The notes below the pieces were generated by a model. The model made no database searches. It was not told where the DNA came from and saw only the letters and a list, made by a program, of their open reading frames with translations. A stretch of DNA of 64,000 nt from Pseudobdellovibrionaceae bacterium (lineage in GTDB: Bacteria; Bdellovibrionota; Bdellovibrionia; Bdellovibrionales; Bdellovibrionaceae): NCBI GenBank assembly GCA_016785955.1, contig JAEUWH010000097.1, positions 1 to 64,000 of the forward strand, written 5' to 3'. The translations under genes were made by a program, and so were the position numbers. Below are positions 43,400 to 51,918 of the stretch, piece after piece. Position 1 is the first letter of the stretch. Every line of letters starts with the position of its first letter.

Positions 43400-45049
43400 T
43401 TATTTCTTTCCATCCATACTGAAGCGAATAACCACCCGTTGCGACTTCTTACAGTCATTGGCTTTGCAGAAATCAGTGCCCGGCTTAACGTCCTTCACTT
43501 TCATCACTTCCAAAAAGCTTCGCCCAGAGACTTTCATAACCGGGTACATATCTTTTTGATGGTCAAACTCCATCGTCTTATCATCCAAAATATGACTAAA
43601 AATCGACTTCGCCCGTTTGTAACTTAAATCCATATTATACTTGAGCGCCTCTTTATCTTTTTTCGCGCTTGATTTAGGGTCCACAAATTTACCGCCATAA
43701 GTCGGCGACGCAAAACCCACAATCTCGACCGCCGAGATTTTGTCTTTTACTTTGTCATTACCAAATAGGGATTTCGCATAGACAGGCATCGCTTTTTCGA
43801 GAATTGATTTCATGTCTGAATTCAACTTTGCCGAGTCTGTTTCGAAGTAGGCATCACCGAAATCAAGCATCACCTCGCCTGTTTGTAAATCGATGTCCGC
43901 CTTCACACCCGCTTTTTCAAAACCTTTTTTAATTTCATTAGCTACGTCTTTCCGCAAATCCCGCTCTTCCAAAGCTTTCTTCAACTCGCGCTCTTTTTCA
44001 CCCAAGTCGCGACTCATTCCCGCCAACTTATCACCCAGCTCTTTCTCTTTGGCTTTTGCACTCGCTTCAAATTCAGCCAATTTTTTTGCTTTTTCCGCCG
44101 CACCCATTTTCGCGCCACGAAGCTCGTTTTCAAGTTTAGCCTTGTCTCTGGCTTTTTCGGCCTCGAACTGTCCCTTCATTTGATCCATCTTCTGAGCATA
44201 CTCACCATCAAGACCTTCTAACTTTGACTTCAAATCACCCACTTCATTACTTTTTGTATTCAGCTCATTTTTAGTCTTTGCTAAATCCGACGACAACTGC
44301 CCCAAACGCGTTTGCGAATGCTTTAGATCCGTTTCACTGCTGGCTATTTGCTCGTTTAATTTATCAATGCGGTTTTGATTGTCGTTTTGAAGTTGCGAGA
44401 TTTTTTGTTCGTACGCTTTTTTGGAAATTTCTTTGTTTTTAAGCGCGTCTTTCAATTCACTCATCTTGGTGTCAAGTTGCTCTTGCGCCTTAACAATTTT
44501 TTGCTCGTTATCCGCAATCAATTTCTTTTTCAAATCTACTTCTTCATTCAAAGATGCAATTTGCTCTTCTTGAGACGCAATCGTGTCGTCCTGCTCGCCG
44601 ATAATATTATCACGTCGAGTAATTTTTGTTTTCGCCAACGCGTTGGCGTTGATGATACTTTTCACCATCTGCTGATATTGATTTAAAGCGTCTTCTTTTT
44701 TCGAATTATCGTTCGCCGCCTGTCTGAGACGCTCTTTCTCATCCTTTGCTTCTTCCTTAAGCAATGTCAATTTATCCAAAAGCTCGACATAGCGATCCAT
44801 CTCGGACTGACTAGCCTCTTCTTTCATAGCCTGCTTAGCGGTTGAATTATATATCGCAATTTGATTTTCCAAATCGCGTATTTTCTGAGCTTGTTGCTCT
44901 TGATTCACGCCGGACATATTGGTTTTCAGTGAAGACGTGACGTACAAGAGTAGAAAAATCGTCGACAATCCCAAGAACAAATCCGAGTAGGAGGTCCAAA
45001 AATGGCCATCGTCTTGGTGATGTTTGTGTTTATCGTAATTGAATGACAT
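43400..45049 (-). CDS. MotB/OmpA-like protein with long periplasmic coiled coil
   Basis: 549 residues from the ATG of MSFNYDKH, which has GAGG at good spacing; the frame is open 22 codons earlier. A short His/Asp-rich cytoplasmic tail leads to a single span beginning SYSDLFLGLSTIFLLLYV, in which Asp23 corresponds to the proton-carrying Asp of MotB. Residues about 50-370 form a charged coiled coil. The C-terminal domain (about 385-549) has DFGDAYFETDSAKL, VEIVGFASPTYGG and LSYKRAKSIF, the OmpA/MotB peptidoglycan-binding pattern. It is the first gene of the operon with the MotA-like and FHA genes. The coil is much longer than that of flagellar MotB. Confidence 0.87.
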   Translation of the reverse strand: MSFNYDKHKHHQDDGHFWTSYSDLFLGLSTIFLLLYVTSSLKTNMSGVNQEQQAQKIRDLENQIAIYNSTAKQAMKEEASQSEMDRYVELLDKLTLLKEEAKDEKERLRQAANDNSKKEDALNQYQQMVKSIINANALAKTKITRRDNIIGEQDDTIASQEEQIASLNEEVDLKKKLIADNEQKIVKAQEQLDTKMSELKDALKNKEISKKAYEQKISQLQNDNQNRIDKLNEQIASSETDLKHSQTRLGQLSSDLAKTKNELNTKSNEVGDLKSKLEGLDGEYAQKMDQMKGQFEAEKARDKAKLENELRGAKMGAAEKAKKLAEFEASAKAKEKELGDKLAGMSRDLGEKERELKKALEERDLRKDVANEIKKGFEKAGVKADIDLQTGEVMLDFGDAYFETDSAKLNSDMKSILEKAMPVYAKSLFGNDKVKDKISAVEIVGFASPTYGGKFVDPKSSAKKDKEALKYNMDLSYKRAKSIFSHILDDKTMEFDHQKDMYPVMKVSGRSFLEVMKVKDVKPGTDFCKANDCKKSQRVVIRFSMDGKK

Positions 45050-45226
45050 AGAATCCTCTTCTCTTAACTTTAATTCAGAGTTTTTCTTCGATTTACTGAT
45101 CCCTTCATCGTTCATTTATGTGGATTTCTTGAGGTCCAGACAGGTGAAAGAAGTTTTTAGGTCCTAGGTCCTAAATTACCATAACTATTCCTTGATTTTG
45201 GTCTAGGTTTAAAGAATCATTTACTC

Positions 45227-46390
45227 ATGCAGACGCGCACATTACTGTTTCTATTTTTCATAACCATGTCCTATAGCAAATTTGCATTTACCTATCCGGA
45301 CTTTGTGGGTTACGGCTACACTTCATGCATGCTTTGTCACTACAACGGTCATGGCAACGGTCCGCTTACTGATTACGGCCGCGGTGTTTTTGCTTCGGAA
45401 ATTGCGTCCAAAGGCTATATCGACCCAAAAATCACCGACGAACAACTTTCGGAAAGCGGTGGTTTTCTGGGTAAAAAACCTCTTCCCTGGTGGATACGAC
45501 CTGGGTTGAAGTACCGCGGACTTTGGTTTCAGACAAATCCCGGCAGCCAACAGACCATGAAAAAATATGTCCACATGCAAGCCGATGCCAGCGTTGCATT
45601 TATCTTCGATCAAGATCAAAAATATATTCTGGTGGGCAGCTATGGCTACTACCCAGTTCCCGGCAGCCTACGCAACGACCCCAACAAACCTTCCGATTGG
45701 CTTTCTCGCGAGCATTATTTTCGCTGGATGAAAAACGACAATCTGACTTTGTTTTTTGGCCTTATGGATAAAGCCTTTGGCATTCGCATTGTCGACCACA
45801 CGGCTTATTCGCGGGCTAAAGTGGGCGTCGCTCAAAATGACCAAACCTATGGTGTTATGGCTATGTACAAAAAAGAGCCTTGGGAGTTCACACCTCACGT
45901 ATTTATTGGCAACCTGGCTCAGAGTTCAGATCAACGGCAAAAAGGTTTTTCATTCGTCGCTGAACGCGACATGCATCAGTATTTTCGAGTTGGCGGCTCT
46001 GCCATGCTGTCTGAAAATAACTATGTCAATTGGACGCGTCTGGCTGGGCACAGTAAATTTGGATATGGCAAAGGGAATAGTTTACTTACAGAGGTTGGTT
46101 TAATCATGAACAAACCCAAAACCACCGCCGGAAAAACAGGCGGCTATGGAATGGCACAAAGTTTGGCTCTGATCAAACGCGGCTATTTCTTTTTATCACA
46201 AGTAGAATATTACAACCAAACACTGTCGACAAAATCGGCGGATAATTTAAAATGGACCTTTGGACTTTTAAGCTTTCCGTATTTAAAAACAGAATTCAGA
46301 CTCACCGTCGTCAACGGTCGGGACTTATCAGATGAAACGGTTGTGGGTGACTCATGGACGGTACAAACTCAAATACACTTTTCGTTGTAG
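45227..46390 (+). CDS. Monohaem c-type cytochrome fused to an outer-membrane barrel
   Basis: 387 residues. The signal peptide (residues 1-22) is followed at once by a single haem-c motif CMLCH, within GYTSCMLCHYNGHGNGP. The rest (about 90-387) is a beta-barrel-like series of amphipathic strands with many Tyr and Trp, ending LHFSL-like (QIHFSL). It resembles no textbook cytochrome. One protein may thus place a haem at the periplasmic mouth of a pore. It is followed nine bases later by another barrel gene, and is divergent from the stator-like operon. The alternative is an uncharacterised porin in which CxxCH binds metal. Confidence 0.75.
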   Translation: MQTRTLLFLFFITMSYSKFAFTYPDFVGYGYTSCMLCHYNGHGNGPLTDYGRGVFASEIASKGYIDPKITDEQLSESGGFLGKKPLPWWIRPGLKYRGLWFQTNPGSQQTMKKYVHMQADASVAFIFDQDQKYILVGSYGYYPVPGSLRNDPNKPSDWLSREHYFRWMKNDNLTLFFGLMDKAFGIRIVDHTAYSRAKVGVAQNDQTYGVMAMYKKEPWEFTPHVFIGNLAQSSDQRQKGFSFVAERDMHQYFRVGGSAMLSENNYVNWTRLAGHSKFGYGKGNSLLTEVGLIMNKPKTTAGKTGGYGMAQSLALIKRGYFFLSQVEYYNQTLSTKSADNLKWTFGLLSFPYLKTEFRLTVVNGRDLSDETVVGDSWTVQTQIHFSL

Positions 46391-46399
46391 GAAATCACG

Positions 46400-47404
46400 A
46401 TGCGATTTGAAATTCTTTTTTTATTTATTATTTTCAGCTTAGGCATTAATCATGGCCAGCGTGCTCAGGCGCAAAATTATATCGATATCGACTTAAGCCC
46501 ACCTAAAAAGACGCCACCACCAAAACAACAAAAACCCACAGCCAAAAGCACAAACTCAACACCAGCCAAGCCACCCCAAACACCTCGTAAAAAAACGGCG
46601 CCCGCACCCACAACGGCTAAAAAAGTAAAACCCAAACCCGCAACACCCCCCCCGGCATCGCCAGCGGCGACACCGAAACCATTGCCGCTACCAAAATCAG
46701 TCCTCGTTGCTCCACAAAAACCACCACCGACACCTCCTCCTGCGGCTACACCCGTCGTCAAACCACCTCCTGTCGAACCAACACCCATCCCTAAGATCGA
46801 ACCTCCTATTGCTAAACCCGAACCTCCACCACCTCCGCCCCCCGAAGAAAAACAAAAAATGCAAGTGGATAACTTCGAAGAAGAAGCTAAGAATTTTCGA
46901 AACCGCCATGCCTTTTCAGTCGATTACACAACTTGGTATGAGACTTTAAAAATCAGAAGTAGGTCAACGACCGCCATGATGGAAGGCAACAGTCACTATT
47001 TTGGTGTCGCATTCAATTATGATTTCACCTACTATCGCGAAAACTGGGGCGCCGCCATCAGTGTAGGGGGCGTGACCGGAAACGCCCAAGCGGGAACCAA
47101 AGACTCTGGTGATTACTATGAACGTCGTATTGTGTGGACAGGATTTCGCGGCGGCGGCCGATTGTTCTACCGCGCGAACAACCGAATTGAACTCGGCCTG
47201 GGATTCATGGCCCAATCTAAAAATACAAAATGGCCAGAGGAAGAAAACTTTTCAATCATCCCCCAAGCCAATCCCCATTATTTTTATTACTTAGACACCC
47301 GCTGGCGCATCAATTACCGCTACGAAATTATTCAATCTTTTGGAACTCATTTACGAAGCTACGCTTTAGCCTGGCTCCTGGGAGTCAGTTACACATTAAA
47401 CTAG
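46400..47404 (+). CDS. Outer-membrane barrel with periplasmic proline-rich linker
   Basis: 334 residues, with AGGAAA before the ATG. The signal peptide covers residues 1-24. Residues about 30-150 are extremely rich in Pro, Lys, Thr and Ala (runs of PPP, KPP, TPK) and would form an extended linker. From about residue 170 comes a beta-barrel of about 165 residues with NHRFSVDYTTWYE-like aromatic strands, ending SYTLN. The linker could span peptidoglycan and reach a partner, as the Pro-rich part of TonB does. The gene is in one transcript with the cytochrome-barrel gene upstream. Confidence 0.75.
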   Translation: MRFEILFLFIIFSLGINHGQRAQAQNYIDIDLSPPKKTPPPKQQKPTAKSTNSTPAKPPQTPRKKTAPAPTTAKKVKPKPATPPPASPAATPKPLPLPKSVLVAPQKPPPTPPPAATPVVKPPPVEPTPIPKIEPPIAKPEPPPPPPPEEKQKMQVDNFEEEAKNFRNRHAFSVDYTTWYETLKIRSRSTTAMMEGNSHYFGVAFNYDFTYYRENWGAAISVGGVTGNAQAGTKDSGDYYERRIVWTGFRGGGRLFYRANNRIELGLGFMAQSKNTKWPEEENFSIIPQANPHYFYYLDTRWRINYRYEIIQSFGTHLRSYALAWLLGVSYTLN

Positions 47405-47446
47405 GGAACGGCCCTCCTTGAGTGAGTGGACCTAAAGCAAATACCA

Positions 47447-47519
47447 AGTGGTAGCGCTTAACCAGAAGATCCTCTGACTCTCTGAACTGGCTAAAGTTAA
47501 GCACTTAAATACTACCACT
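47447..47519. terminator. Nested inverted repeat between converging genes
   Basis: AGTGGTAG (47447-47454) pairs with CTACCACT (47512-47519), and inside it GCTTAAC (47456-47462) pairs with GTTAAGC (47496-47502). The inner region has further short complementarity. It lies between the rightward barrel gene (ends 47404) and the leftward cytochrome (ends 47541). It could end transcription from both sides, though T-runs are absent. Confidence 0.5.
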
Positions 47520-47540
47520 CAGTAGACGCAGCTTCAGTTT

Positions 47541-47891
47541 CTATAAGGAATTAATCCACGCTTTAATTTCTTTGATTTCCGTGTACGTCAATGTCGGTTG
47601 CCCCGGCGGCATATCACCGGCTTGTCCGACGTCATTACCTCGAATGCGAGTGTATAAACTTGAGTTTGCGGGCGAGCCCTTAAACACAAGACCTTTTTTG
47701 ACATAATCATCCGAAGAGTAAGTTGCCCACGTATTGTGACAGCTTAAACATTTACTCTGAACAATCTCCATGGCCGATACAAACTCGGCTGTCCCTACAA
47801 TAGAGCCGCCATCTGAACTGCTAGAGTTTTTGACTTTTCCGCAGCCTAATATTCCCAAACCCAAAAAAAACAACACAAGAACTTTACACAT
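47541..47891 (-). CDS. Small c-type cytochrome lipoprotein
   Basis: 116 residues. Lipobox LGILGC gives a lipidated Cys at about residue 17. A Ser-rich linker follows, then a single haem motif CLSCH in QSKCLSCHNTWATY. A later DMPPGQPTL stretch has the Met-Pro-Pro typical of c-type haem ligands, and the C-terminal helix is EIKEIKAWI. It is therefore a probable periplasm-facing monohaem electron carrier, in the style of the DUF1588/planctomycete-type cytochromes. It is the last gene of the leftward eight-gene group. Confidence 0.85.
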   Translation of the reverse strand: MCKVLVLFFLGLGILGCGKVKNSSSSDGGSIVGTAEFVSAMEIVQSKCLSCHNTWATYSSDDYVKKGLVFKGSPANSSLYTRIRGNDVGQAGDMPPGQPTLTYTEIKEIKAWINSL

Positions 47892-47957
47892 CTAACATCA
47901 GTGTATTCTGTTTTTTTACGAGGGGCAAATCCTTCATCAGACTTTCGTTAAGTCGAG

Positions 47958-49295
47958 TTATTTTCTTTTTAAAGACTCCTCATACTGTCGCAAAACACTG
48001 AGCGCCATCGATCGCGCCGTCTCGACCGGCAACTTATAATGAGAAGAAAACAAGTGTGCAATTTGATTCACACTCACATGGCCATTTATTGAATGAAACA
48101 AATCCGCATGAAAACGAATCAATTGCTGATGCTGCTTTAATGCCTCACTCAGGGGGATCGCTTGATTCATATCCGTTAACCACGACGGCAGATAACTGAA
48201 CCCATCCACCGCAACTGTCTCTATTTTTTTTGCCTTAAAAACATAAACCGTTTCATTCCTAGAATTCACTTCATCGTCGGCACTTAAATACTTCATTTGC
48301 GAGACTTTTTCAATTTCCAGCTCGAACCCACATTCCCGCATTTGCTCATGCACTTCTGGACGCGTTAAATTGAACGCTTCTTCTTGATGAGAGAACCCCA
48401 TTGGACCAAAATTAATCCAATCCCCGCCTATCTCTAGCATCTGATTCACTCGCTGAGCTAACAATCTAAAATTAAATGGCAAAATATCAATTAGCCACGG
48501 AGTCAAAACCGACTGGAATTGATACGGCTTAAAAGGCAAATCCGTCACATCCGCACACAACAAATAAAAATTCTGCATAGGGCCTAACGGAGATTTTAAT
48601 TCATACAACTTAACAACAGATTCGATTTCTACCGCCGCCGCCGAAAAATCATACAAAAACAAACGCTCGCCTTTTAGCATTTTATCAGCAACCATCAACA
48701 ACAGTGGATTAAAATCAACAGCCACCGTCAGAGGCAATCGGAATTCCTTATGCAAATCCATCGCTAAACGACTCGCCCCTGCACCCAAAACACAAAAACG
48801 AGCCGGAGTCCAATTCACACCCAACACCTCCGTGATTAAATCCACGGAGATTTTGTTCTCTTTTGTTTCCCAACCCCAATCACGAAAAATATTCTTGCGA
48901 TATATATGCAAAGACTGATGGGACGGAATCGTAACCTCGTAACCCGCATCGCCCCTTTGATCTAGACTTTTTAAAATCGTCGACAAATTCTGAAAGTTTG
49001 TCTCATGCGCTTTTTTTAAAAGCTCTAATCGAGACACCGTCAACGAACTGAGGTTTTTACCAGATTTTAATTCTACGCCGATATTCTGAGCACCGATTTT
49101 ATGAAAATTTAAAAATTCGTTTTTTTTATTTTGCCAATAAAAGGCAAAATGATCTGGCTCTGGAAAAACCCATGGCACCTGATCCCAAATCGGATATTTA
49201 TTTTTATTATCCTGGCTGACTAATTGATCTTGAAAGAATCGAAGATCTTTTTTAGTTTGCGGGCATTGTAAAAGAGATAAAAAAGACGCATCCAT
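47958..49295 (-). CDS. Carnosine N-methyltransferase-like (N2227) protein
   Basis: 445 residues, no signal peptide. The N-terminus (LLQCPQTKKDL, then WVFPEP) looks like the short Trm112-type segment. The central SAM-binding domain has FCVLGAGASRLAMDLHKE, VAVDFNPLLLMVADKML and LCADVTDLPF. GGDWINFGPMGFSHQ agrees with the N2227/carnosine methyltransferase family, as does NIFRDWGWE earlier. The last 60 residues (INGHVSVNQIAHLFSSHY) resemble a PqqD-like small helical domain. The substrate is unknown; carnosine is not expected in bacteria. It lies between haem-protein genes, so modification of a periplasmic cofactor or peptide before export is possible. Confidence 0.72.
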   Translation of the reverse strand: MDASFLSLLQCPQTKKDLRFFQDQLVSQDNKNKYPIWDQVPWVFPEPDHFAFYWQNKKNEFLNFHKIGAQNIGVELKSGKNLSSLTVSRLELLKKAHETNFQNLSTILKSLDQRGDAGYEVTIPSHQSLHIYRKNIFRDWGWETKENKISVDLITEVLGVNWTPARFCVLGAGASRLAMDLHKEFRLPLTVAVDFNPLLLMVADKMLKGERLFLYDFSAAAVEIESVVKLYELKSPLGPMQNFYLLCADVTDLPFKPYQFQSVLTPWLIDILPFNFRLLAQRVNQMLEIGGDWINFGPMGFSHQEEAFNLTRPEVHEQMRECGFELEIEKVSQMKYLSADDEVNSRNETVYVFKAKKIETVAVDGFSYLPSWLTDMNQAIPLSEALKQHQQLIRFHADLFHSINGHVSVNQIAHLFSSHYKLPVETARSMALSVLRQYEESLKRK

Positions 49296-49339
49296 ACAAT
49301 TCTAGACTAGTATGGCCCTCTATTTTCTAGCAACTTATT

Positions 49340-50065
49340 TTATTGCAAAGCTCCGTTTTGAATCCACGTTCGAATCGCCGCAATTTCGTCCGCGTTCAAA
49401 CGTGCCCCGTTACGTGGCATAAAGTCATTCCCAGGACGGGTAATGGCTTGCACCAGACGCGAACCATTGGGATCATTCGCACGAGCAATATTATTCGCGA
49501 CAGTTCCCGCATACGTCGTCAAGTTCACCCCGCCCTGAACAACGCCATTGTTACCATGACAAGTTAAACATTTGGTGTTGATAATTCGGATCTTAATACT
49601 GCTGTAAGTCGGCTCCAACGCTGCTGATTCCGCAGGTAAAGTGACACTCCCTGCATCATCAATAAGGCCTTCCATGATCCAAGTATTCAAAGCCGCCAGC
49701 TCGTTTAAACTGACCCCTCCATTCGGTGGCATACTGCCATCCTTGATGACTCGAATGACGTCAGAAATTTCTGGCTGACCAGGAATCACCAAACGATAAT
49801 ACAAAAGCGAACCCAAATCCGTGATATCAGAAATCCCTCCTTCTGGCTTATCCGGATTATGACAAGTTAAACACTTTGCGCTTAAAACTTCCATTGCTTG
49901 TTTACCTAACAAATCCTGTTCCGACAGTGATCGAGAAGTCTTTGCATCTCCGTTTGCAGATCGAACTGCTGAACAGTTTTGAAAAGACACGATCATCATC
50001 AAACCACTGAGCACTATTGCTACTATCCATTGTGCGCGCTTTATATTCCATTTCTTTACGTACAT
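49340..50065 (-). CDS. Dihaem c-type cytochrome lipoprotein
   Basis: 241 residues from the ATG preceded by GGGGAAG. The signal peptide ends MIVSFQNC, where the lipid-modified Cys follows Asn rather than the usual Gly/Ala. Two haem motifs, KCLTCHNPDKPEGG and KCLTCHGNNGVVQGG, begin two similar cytochrome units. Each unit has a Met-Pro-Pro or Met-Pro-Arg ligand segment (SMPPNGGVSL; DFMPRNGARL) and a closing helix (ELAALNTWI; EIAAIRTWI). It is a probable outer-membrane-attached electron carrier. Confidence 0.88.
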   Translation of the reverse strand: MYVKKWNIKRAQWIVAIVLSGLMMIVSFQNCSAVRSANGDAKTSRSLSEQDLLGKQAMEVLSAKCLTCHNPDKPEGGISDITDLGSLLYYRLVIPGQPEISDVIRVIKDGSMPPNGGVSLNELAALNTWIMEGLIDDAGSVTLPAESAALEPTYSSIKIRIINTKCLTCHGNNGVVQGGVNLTTYAGTVANNIARANDPNGSRLVQAITRPGNDFMPRNGARLNADEIAAIRTWIQNGALQ

Positions 50066-50095
50066 TTTACTTCCCCTCAAACATAATCCTAAACA

Positions 50096-51832
50096 CTAGT
50101 TATTCTTCGCACCTTTAGTTAACCAGTTTTCCAAATCATTATACTCCGCCGGCGTTAACGTTTTCAATCGCGGCATCAAATACGACTCTGGTGTAAATTG
50201 CGGTAATGTTCGACGATACATCAAACTTGTCGCCGTAATAATTTTATTAAAATTCGCATCGTATGTTACCGAATCCGCTCCAGGAACCAAAATTTGTTTA
50301 TTGCTGGAAATCATCAGCTCGTAATCTTGAATATCATAACCACCATCTCGTTTGACCGAGTTATGACATTCCGTACATGTTTTATAAAGTGTCCCACCCG
50401 CCATCAATTTACTATAGGTCATCTCGCCAATCGCGGGCACTGGATTCAAAATCTTTTCAAACACAACGCGTACACGTGACGTCGCATCGGGCACCTCGAT
50501 ACTTCCTAACCCAGGCTCTAAACGTAAGGTCAACAAACGATTTCTTTCAAACCGAACATCTCGCGCCGTCTTAATGGTGAATGTCTTGGTTGTTTGCCCC
50601 GGCTCAATACTGAAAGAACTTGTGCCTAACTTATAGTCCCAATCGAACCGGTTAAATGATGTACCCACTACGGAACGTGCCAACTCCAACTTGGCCGAGT
50701 CTGCATGCGGACAATTTCCTGAAGGACACACGACATTGAATGCCTCCGGAAGACATGTCGAACCATTCACAACTCCGCCATTACATATCGCCGCAGAGTC
50801 CACCGTGTACGAGAACGTCACCGTTTCTGAAGATGGAATATCTAACTGCACCGAAAATGTAACTTCACCCGACGCTCCGGCTTTGAACATTCGAACCCCA
50901 CTGAACGACAATTTCACCGGTGGTGGTGGCGGCGGAATCTCTGTTTTTTCTAAAAGTTCAAAATCAAAACTGATCTTATCTTCGGGAAACACCGTACCCG
51001 CAATCACGACGGCCCCCGTTGAAACAAGTGCCGAGGCCGCGGCCTCTGGTTGTCCTTTGGGAATTCTTGCGTCCGCAAAAATAAAGTTCGTACTGTACTG
51101 AATATAACGACCATTAATTTTGGTAAAAATGCCTTTAATATGGATATCATCACTCGCCCCAAAAATTCTGGGAGAATGCACAGAATAATAACGATCTGTT
51201 CCTTTTAACACTTTTCTGACCATGAAAGAAATTTTAGCACCAGATAAATTTGGCACAGGCAAATTCTTCAAAGCCGATAACTCCATGTTTAAATTAAATT
51301 CGATACGACGTTCTTGATTGTCGTCCATGGCCGGAATATTTTTCGCCACTAAACCAAATTTAGCGCGCTCTTTAACGGTTTCTACCGTCTCGACTTGGCC
51401 GTTACCGCCCTTACAAATATCATTTTCAGAAAGAGCACGAACCCAAGTGACTTTTAATTCATTTATGGTTTGCGTGTGGTGAGAACCTGAATAAGGGGCA
51501 TTGTGATTATCACTAATGGCGTTCGAGGAAACTTTCGAATACCCAATCTGCATAAAGTCCTTAAAAGCAATCGTCGTGTCTTTATTTGCAATCTGACCTT
51601 TACCTGGACCTGTCGCATGGCAAGACGCACAGTTTTGAACTAAGAATGGTTGATAACTGCGAGCATAGAAATTCATAAGCTGATCTTCACAGGGATCGTC
51701 GCTCAATTTAGAATAGGACCCCTCGGACGACTCTTCAGCCTCCTTAGGTTTACCACAGTTGTTGAAAGCAACTGTCAAAAAACTTCCCATAAGTACAACA
51801 AGCGAAAGTTTTTTAAGCGTATTAAATTTCAT
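50096..51832 (-). CDS. Large dihaem lipoprotein with Calx-beta-like domain
   Basis: 578 residues from the ATG with GGGGG upstream. A lipobox-like end (LTVAFNNC) again has Asn at -1. First haem motif NCASCHATGPGKG (about residue 66); last haem motif KTCTECHNSVKRDGG (about 505) with MPRLKTLTPAEY near the end. The middle has a copper-type or beta-sandwich region (about 170-280) and a Calx-beta-like segment (about 300-460, FSVQLDIPSSETVTFSYTV). It looks like an adhesin-like electron-transfer protein. It is in operon with the smaller dihaem lipoprotein. Confidence 0.8.
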   Translation of the reverse strand: MKFNTLKKLSLVVLMGSFLTVAFNNCGKPKEAEESSEGSYSKLSDDPCEDQLMNFYARSYQPFLVQNCASCHATGPGKGQIANKDTTIAFKDFMQIGYSKVSSNAISDNHNAPYSGSHHTQTINELKVTWVRALSENDICKGGNGQVETVETVKERAKFGLVAKNIPAMDDNQERRIEFNLNMELSALKNLPVPNLSGAKISFMVRKVLKGTDRYYSVHSPRIFGASDDIHIKGIFTKINGRYIQYSTNFIFADARIPKGQPEAAASALVSTGAVVIAGTVFPEDKISFDFELLEKTEIPPPPPPVKLSFSGVRMFKAGASGEVTFSVQLDIPSSETVTFSYTVDSAAICNGGVVNGSTCLPEAFNVVCPSGNCPHADSAKLELARSVVGTSFNRFDWDYKLGTSSFSIEPGQTTKTFTIKTARDVRFERNRLLTLRLEPGLGSIEVPDATSRVRVVFEKILNPVPAIGEMTYSKLMAGGTLYKTCTECHNSVKRDGGYDIQDYELMISSNKQILVPGADSVTYDANFNKIITATSLMYRRTLPQFTPESYLMPRLKTLTPAEYNDLENWLTKGAKNN

Positions 51833-51918
51833 TAAGTCCCCCATTCTACGTCAACTCACTTAATCGGTATTCGACAGTCGCACCAGAAACCCGATGCGAC
51901 TGTTTTAGTTTGTACTAT

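Noticed and set aside
39119-45049. Zorya anti-phage system
   Set aside because: The MotA/MotB-like pair recalls ZorA/ZorB, but there is no ZorC, ZorD or ZorE, and the tail is a separate FHA protein. I keep it only as an analogy.
46477-46909. Antisense Gly-rich and Arg-rich frames opposite the proline-rich region
   Set aside because: They arise from the low-complexity Pro/Lys codons of the real gene; composition explains them.
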